Origin: Gammaproteobacteria bacterium
GTDB taxonomy: Bacteria > Pseudomonadota > Gammaproteobacteria > UBA11654
NCBI GenBank assembly: GCA_018672815.1
Contig: JABHDX010000053.1
Span: forward strand, 1-10,886
Direction: 5' to 3'
Length of the DNA stretch: 10,886 nucleotides
Shown here piece after piece: positions 7,375 to 10,886 of this stretch (its first letter is position 1; every line of letters starts with the position of its first letter). A model generated the notes under the pieces. That model ran no database searches, was not told the origin of the DNA, and worked only from the letters and a program-made list of their open reading frames with translations. A program made the position numbers and the translations under genes.

Positions 7375-8913
7375 CTAGTTACTAGAAAAATATCGGAAAA
7401 GCGGGAGTCCGTCAGGCCTGAATCCAGGATTAACTGAATTACTGTAAATAACAGGTGTCGCCTCATGAGTTATAAAGCGATATGCTCCACTGTTTTCCAT
7501 TATATCCTGCATACGCTGGTACATTTGGTCACGCTTCGTATTATCAACCTCCGACTTCGCTGCAACCTCTAACGTGTCAAATGCAGCGTCACTAAACCGC
7601 TCCCAGTTCCAGACACCCTTTTGCGAGGTAACAAACCAAGCCGTCGCATATGAAGGATCTGGTGCCATTGAATAGCGATTGAGGATTAACTGAATATCCT
7701 TGTATCGATCACCTGCAGTATGATCACCAAGTGACCAGAAAGCACCGGATTCATGCAGATTGATGTCAAGTGTAATCCCAACCTGGGCAAGATTTGCCTG
7801 GATAACTTGAGCAGTAGTCACATTAGCTGCCTTATTTAAAATATCAAGTGTTACTCTAACATCACCCGACAGTCCAGAAGCATCTAAGTATTCCTTTGCC
7901 CTAGCAATATTCGCCTCAGGAGCAACAAGACTTTCAGCACGATGACCAACCAAACCTGGCGCAATAATGCCAGTCGATGGAACTGCTGAACCAAAGTAGG
8001 AAGCCTGCATAATTGACGGTACATCAATAGCATGTTGAATCGCCTTTCTCAAGTTCTGATTAGACAAGAGTTCGTTTTCAACATTCATACCTACCCAAAC
8101 ATAGAAAAGTGATGGATATTCTTCAATAATTGAGTTCGCTGGTGGCGAAGCTTTCAGATTGGCTACTGAGCTCATAGGAACACGAGTATAGTCAATATCA
8201 CCCGCCTCAAACGCCAATTGTGCCGTACTTTCATCATCTATTGGGATAATCTGAAGTTCATTAAATGGCGCCTCTCCACCATGCCAGTCTGGATTACTCA
8301 CGAAAATAGTTTTTTGCTTGGGTTGCCATTCTTTGAGTAGATAAGGTCCTGAAACACTAGGTGTTGTAGTACCTACTTTACCGTCGACAGATTCCCAGGC
8401 TTTTTTACTGATAATGTTGCCAACAATGTAAGGTAAAGCAATAGTCCAAGCAGGTGGATAAGGCTCGTTAAAAACAATTGTGCCTTCATATTTGCTATTG
8501 ACAACTACTTCTTTAAGTGGACCCCAATCGGGTGAGTTTGTAGATTTAACTTCGCTATCAACAATACGCTCGAAAGAATACTTTACATCTTCGGCAGTCA
8601 TTTCGCCAAAACCATTGGTGAATGTTATGCCTTCTTTTAATTTAAAATCGATTGTAGTCGGACTAGTCTGCTGGATTGATTCAGCCGCATCAAGATTGTA
8701 ACCCCACTCTCTGCCAGGTTTAAATTGAATAAGCTTACTATATATTAGGCCATGAATCTCTTCATCAAAGACACCTCCTGAAAAAGCCGGATCTAGACTT
8801 TTGAGATCACTATAAGCTCGAACTTTAACCACATCTCCCGCTGCCAAAGCAAGCGAGCTAGAAAGTCCTACTGCAAGCATAACTAATGCAATTATTGCTG
8901 TTTTAATTTTCAT
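7375..8913 (-). CDS. Periplasmic solute-binding protein family 5 (DppA/OppA-like) of the ABC importer
   Basis: This 512-residue substrate receptor should act in the periplasm. A Sec signal peptide is clear: MKIK, a hydrophobic core (about 5-22) and a likely cleavage after ALA near residues 24-25. No lipobox Cys is present, so the protein is soluble rather than lipid-anchored, as expected in a Gram-negative. Family 5 features in order are SLDPAFS (39-45), LKEGITFTNG...MTAEDVKYSFER (92-116), SGPYLLKEWQP (188-198), NPDWHGG (207-213) and AQLAFEAGDID (231-241). The later LRKAIQHAID block is the usual hinge-domain motif. The length is typical of the family. An AAGGAG ribosome site sits 6 nt before the ATG. 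A strong hairpin follows the gene, and the matching permeases and ATPases lie downstream. Dipeptides or oligopeptides are the common ligands, but family 5 also binds nickel, opines and other solutes, so the ligand is open. Confidence 0.94.
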   Translation of the reverse strand: MKIKTAIIALVMLAVGLSSSLALAAGDVVKVRAYSDLKSLDPAFSGGVFDEEIHGLIYSKLIQFKPGREWGYNLDAAESIQQTSPTTIDFKLKEGITFTNGFGEMTAEDVKYSFERIVDSEVKSTNSPDWGPLKEVVVNSKYEGTIVFNEPYPPAWTIALPYIVGNIISKKAWESVDGKVGTTTPSVSGPYLLKEWQPKQKTIFVSNPDWHGGEAPFNELQIIPIDDESTAQLAFEAGDIDYTRVPMSSVANLKASPPANSIIEEYPSLFYVWVGMNVENELLSNQNLRKAIQHAIDVPSIMQASYFGSAVPSTGIIAPGLVGHRAESLVAPEANIARAKEYLDASGLSGDVRVTLDILNKAANVTTAQVIQANLAQVGITLDINLHESGAFWSLGDHTAGDRYKDIQLILNRYSMAPDPSYATAWFVTSQKGVWNWERFSDAAFDTLEVAAKSEVDNTKRDQMYQRMQDIMENSGAYRFITHEATPVIYSNSVNPGFRPDGLPLFRYFSSN

Positions 8914-8919
8914 TTTTTT

Positions 8920-8925
8920 CTCCTT
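8920..8925 (-). promoter_or_regulatory. Strong ribosome binding site of the solute-binding protein gene
   Basis: AAGGAG on the - strand lies 6 nt upstream of the ATG at 8913-8911, with an all-A spacer. It is the strongest Shine-Dalgarno in the array and supports both the chosen start and high expression of the receptor. Confidence 0.85.
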
Positions 8926-9100
8926 TTATTAATATATTGTAATTTAAAAGACCATCAGTTAAAGATAGCTCTTGGATAGTAACTTATAAGATCTAGACTA
9001 AAAAAGCAAGAATGGTCATTTTCTAACTTACAACTTAAATCATACATCAAATTTATACTTTAACAATATCGCATAATGAAAATAGTAGACGCATAAACAC

Positions 9101-9131
9101 AAAAAAGTGCTTCACTATGCTTCACTTTTTT
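9101..9131 (-). terminator. Candidate A/T-flanked hairpin terminator at the end of the M81 peptidase gene
   Basis: AAAAAAGTG (9101-9109) and CACTTTTTT (9123-9131) are perfect complements separated by 13 nt that include the peptidase stop codon. Read on the - strand the structure ends in a run of six Ts. The A tract, stem and T tract layout could terminate in either direction. The stem is mostly A-T with a GTG/CAC core and a large loop, so it may only be partial. If active, the binding-protein gene would need its own promoter. Confidence 0.4.
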
Positions 9132-10638
9132 TGTAAAAATTGAATTTTTCCAGCTCCATTTCTTTATCAAATGGGAACATTGGTTTTGGAAGTCGAGAAA
9201 ATTTAAACTGAGAATAATCTGAACTACAGACACCGGGTCCAGCCGCCATAATAATGTTACTAGTAATCGATTCAAACCCCGCCCTGAAATGGACACGAGA
9301 TTTAATCAACATAAACTGGCTTTCTTCTGGAATCAGCCCTGCATGGATAAAAAGTTCTGGCCCATATGGCTCCCATCCCTCCTCAGATATTACAATTGTT
9401 GCTGAACCAATATCGAAAACAACGGTACGGCCCAGACAAACTTTAAGACCTGTTTGAACTGGTGATGTAATTGTAAAACAACCATCAGTAATTTTTTTGA
9501 CTATACCCGTACAATTGAGACCATGTCCAATTTGATTGATAGAGGGTACAGAATATTTACCACCAACTGTTAGAGTCATCTCATTGCCTTCTCCACAATC
9601 AATCAATCGGTCGACCGCCTCTGGATCACGGATTGGCGCCACAATGATTCCAGACAGGCCCTGTCTCAACATTTCATCTAAAACACTCATGTCGTCAGCA
9701 CTTCCTCCGGAACCGGTATTATCACCATGATCAACAATCAGTACAGGATAAGATTCAATTTTTTTAGCTTTTTCAATGGAGTCAGACAATGGTAAAGGTG
9801 TATAGATAAAATCATAACGACGCTCCCATGCCATAGCACAGATTTGACTAACTAAACCCTTACCGAGATGATTTTTAACTGGCTCAACAGTTAGCACACT
9901 CAAAGAAACATGGGGTATGTCAGCGTAAGAAAATCCGCCGAACACTGATGCGTTCAGAATATCGGTATTATTTTCGCCTTCTATTGCCAATTCCATAATA
10001 TCTTTCATTGGCTGATGCCATGTTGCTTGCATCATCATATGCACCATCATCGGAAGTGGTTGCCAGCAAATCTTAGTTTCTATGCCCTGCTCTATACAAT
10101 TTAGCAACGTCTGCGCCGCTCTCCTTCCTGTCTCTCTCATGTCAATATGTGGGTAGGTTCGATAGCCATCAATAACATTACAATTTTCTACCATGGTAGA
10201 AGTTACGTTTGCATGAAAGTCTAATGCAACCGCAATTGGTATCTCAGGAGCAGTTTTACGAATCCGGCGTAACAATTCACCTTCTCCATCGTCATAGCTC
10301 TCAGTGACCATTGCTCCATGTAAGTCTAGCAAGATAGCATCACAACCGTTTTTAACGGCAGCACATATTTTTTTACAAATGAAATTAAATGCATCATCAT
10401 CAACAATACCACTGGGCTCGGCATAAGCTGCAATAGGTACAATACACTCAACACCATACGAGCGTGCTATATCGAGTAATCCTGCAAACGCCATATCGGC
10501 ATCACCATATAAGTCAATAGCCTGCTTACCAGAAGGTGGTTTCTGCAATCCAACAACTCTACTAAAAGCATCTAAACTAGTTGGAAGCAGTGAAAAGGTA
10601 TTCGTTTCATGCTGCATCATTGCTATAACGATCTTCAT
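9115..10638 (-). CDS. M81-family metallopeptidase (MlrC-like)
   Basis: This is a probable zinc hydrolase of 507 residues from the chosen start, without a signal peptide, so cytoplasmic. The M81 N-terminal domain shows HETNTF (10-15), LDLHGAM (104-110), LDFHAN (139-144) and YRTYPHIDMRETG (159-171). Candidate metal and catalytic residues are Glu11, His107, Asp140, His142 and His164. Their spacing matches that recalled for MlrC, which opens linearised microcystin. The C-terminal MlrC_C domain has DHGDNTGSGG (303-312), KSRVHFRAGF (446-455) and SRLPKPMFPFD (481-491). The upstream TTG at 10644 adds two residues; the ATG at 10638 gives the family-like MKIVIAM start and is preferred, although neither has a clear Shine-Dalgarno. 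The stop TAG is followed immediately by TGA. Most M81 proteins have unknown substrates, often beside peptide-type ABC transporters. Peptide or amide cleavage after uptake is the likely role, inferred from context. Confidence 0.92.
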   Translation of the reverse strand: MKIVIAMMQHETNTFSLLPTSLDAFSRVVGLQKPPSGKQAIDLYGDADMAFAGLLDIARSYGVECIVPIAAYAEPSGIVDDDAFNFICKKICAAVKNGCDAILLDLHGAMVTESYDDGEGELLRRIRKTAPEIPIAVALDFHANVTSTMVENCNVIDGYRTYPHIDMRETGRRAAQTLLNCIEQGIETKICWQPLPMMVHMMMQATWHQPMKDIMELAIEGENNTDILNASVFGGFSYADIPHVSLSVLTVEPVKNHLGKGLVSQICAMAWERRYDFIYTPLPLSDSIEKAKKIESYPVLIVDHGDNTGSGGSADDMSVLDEMLRQGLSGIIVAPIRDPEAVDRLIDCGEGNEMTLTVGGKYSVPSINQIGHGLNCTGIVKKITDGCFTITSPVQTGLKVCLGRTVVFDIGSATIVISEEGWEPYGPELFIHAGLIPEESQFMLIKSRVHFRAGFESITSNIIMAAGPGVCSSDYSQFKFSRLPKPMFPFDKEMELEKFNFYKKSEA

Positions 10639-10886
10639 AATCAAATTCTATTATTTGTGATTGATGGGTATATACTACAGATTGACATTTGATTCTACAA
10701 TTTCGCAATTGCGAATATCCTGACGCACTAAAGCGCCTTTCCAGAATGATTATGTTATTTCTTCAAATTTTTCAGTATTTGAAAATTTAATTGACTCAAG
10801 AAAAACCTCTAGATACCTTTTCTTGCCATTTATGTTGATGAATTTGGACGCCATTTTCTAGAGCCTCTATGTTACTGTTTAAGTAG
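10639..10886. other. Non-coding region upstream of the M81 gene, running to the window edge
   Basis: No convincing gene is seen in these 248 bp. They hold a perfect 14-bp palindrome (10702-10715). A weak promoter-like pair for the M81 gene can be drawn on the - strand: TTGTAG (10702-10697) and TAGTAT after 17 bp. A short - strand frame is open from the right edge to a TGA at 10796-10798 (about 29 codons) and could be the tail of an upstream gene. A 34-codon - strand ORF (10854-10750) begins just after stop codons and lacks a Shine-Dalgarno. I cannot assign either. Confidence 0.5.
10702..10715. promoter_or_regulatory. Perfect 14-bp palindrome, candidate operator upstream of the M81 gene
   Basis: TTCGCAATTGCGAA is a gap-free perfect palindrome ending 64 bp upstream of the M81 ATG. 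It contains more G and C than the surrounding AT-rich DNA. It overlaps the -35 box of the weak promoter-like pair TTGTAG/TAGTAT. Its symmetry and position suit a dimeric regulator. Which protein binds it, if any, is unknown. Confidence 0.5.

Noticed and set aside
8983..9009. Promoter-like TTGCTT and TATAAG upstream of the binding-protein gene
   Set aside because: The spacer is only 15 bp and the -35 match is weak. Other AT-rich pairs in this 201-bp gap are equally good, so no promoter can be placed with confidence. A promoter is still expected here if the hairpin at 9101-9131 terminates.
9060..9296. 78-codon - strand ORF overlapping the 3' end of the M81 gene
   Set aside because: It lies mostly in another frame of the M81 coding region, whose conserved C-terminal motifs fix the real frame.
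10639..10644. TTG start for the M81 peptidase, two codons upstream
   Set aside because: ATG at 10638 gives the standard MKI start of the family, and the TTG lacks a supporting Shine-Dalgarno.
10750..10854. 34-codon - strand ORF in the right-hand intergenic region
   Set aside because: No Shine-Dalgarno, stop codons just upstream, low-complexity Lys/Phe/Glu composition and no recognisable motif.
1..10886. CRISPR arrays, tRNA or rRNA genes, insertion sequences, toxin-antitoxin or phage-defence genes
   Set aside because: No spaced repeats, tRNA-like cloverleaf, transposase motifs or terminal inverted repeats were seen. All large frames are explained by transport, hydrolase, regulator and fmt genes.

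Overview
The window is AT-rich DNA (roughly 38-40% GC by eye) from a Gram-negative bacterium, most likely a proteobacterium. The Gram-negative call rests on a periplasmic-type solute-binding protein that has a cleavable signal peptide and no lipobox cysteine. The Fmt fragment at the left edge looks proteobacterial. The low GC would suit a marine or host-associated lineage, but the genus cannot be named from the sequence.

Layout. The left edge carries the 3' half of fmt (methionyl-tRNA formyltransferase, a core gene) on the + strand. It meets, tail to tail with only 7 bp between the stops, a gene for an XRE-like helix-turn-helix regulator on the - strand. From there to about 10.64 kb every gene is on the - strand. 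In transcription order they are: an M81-family (MlrC-like) metallopeptidase (10638-9115); an extracellular solute-binding protein family 5 (8913-7375); a hairpin; two Dpp/Opp-type permeases (7203-6259 and 6251-5415); two ATPases (5418-4450 and 4453-3467); and a CocE/NonD-family serine hydrolase (3467-1470). Downstream of these lies the regulator with its own candidate promoter. The last 248 bp on the right hold no convincing gene but contain a perfect 14-bp palindrome upstream of the M81 gene.

How the genes work together. Permease, permease, ATPase, ATPase and hydrolase are joined by a 7-bp gap, two 4-bp ATGA overlaps and a 1-bp TAATG overlap, so they are very probably one transcript. The binding protein, ABC importer and two hydrolases form a plausible uptake-and-breakdown module. 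A peptide, peptide-like amide or acylated amino compound would be captured in the periplasm, imported, and opened by the M81 peptidase and the alpha/beta hydrolase. The regulator is a natural candidate controller. The substrate cannot be read from the sequence.

Corrections made to simple ORF calls. The DppF-like ATPase and the M81 peptidase are better started at internal ATGs (4453 and 10638) than at the upstream TTG codons. The DppB-like permease starts with GTG. No rRNA, tRNA, CRISPR array, transposase or attachment site was seen.
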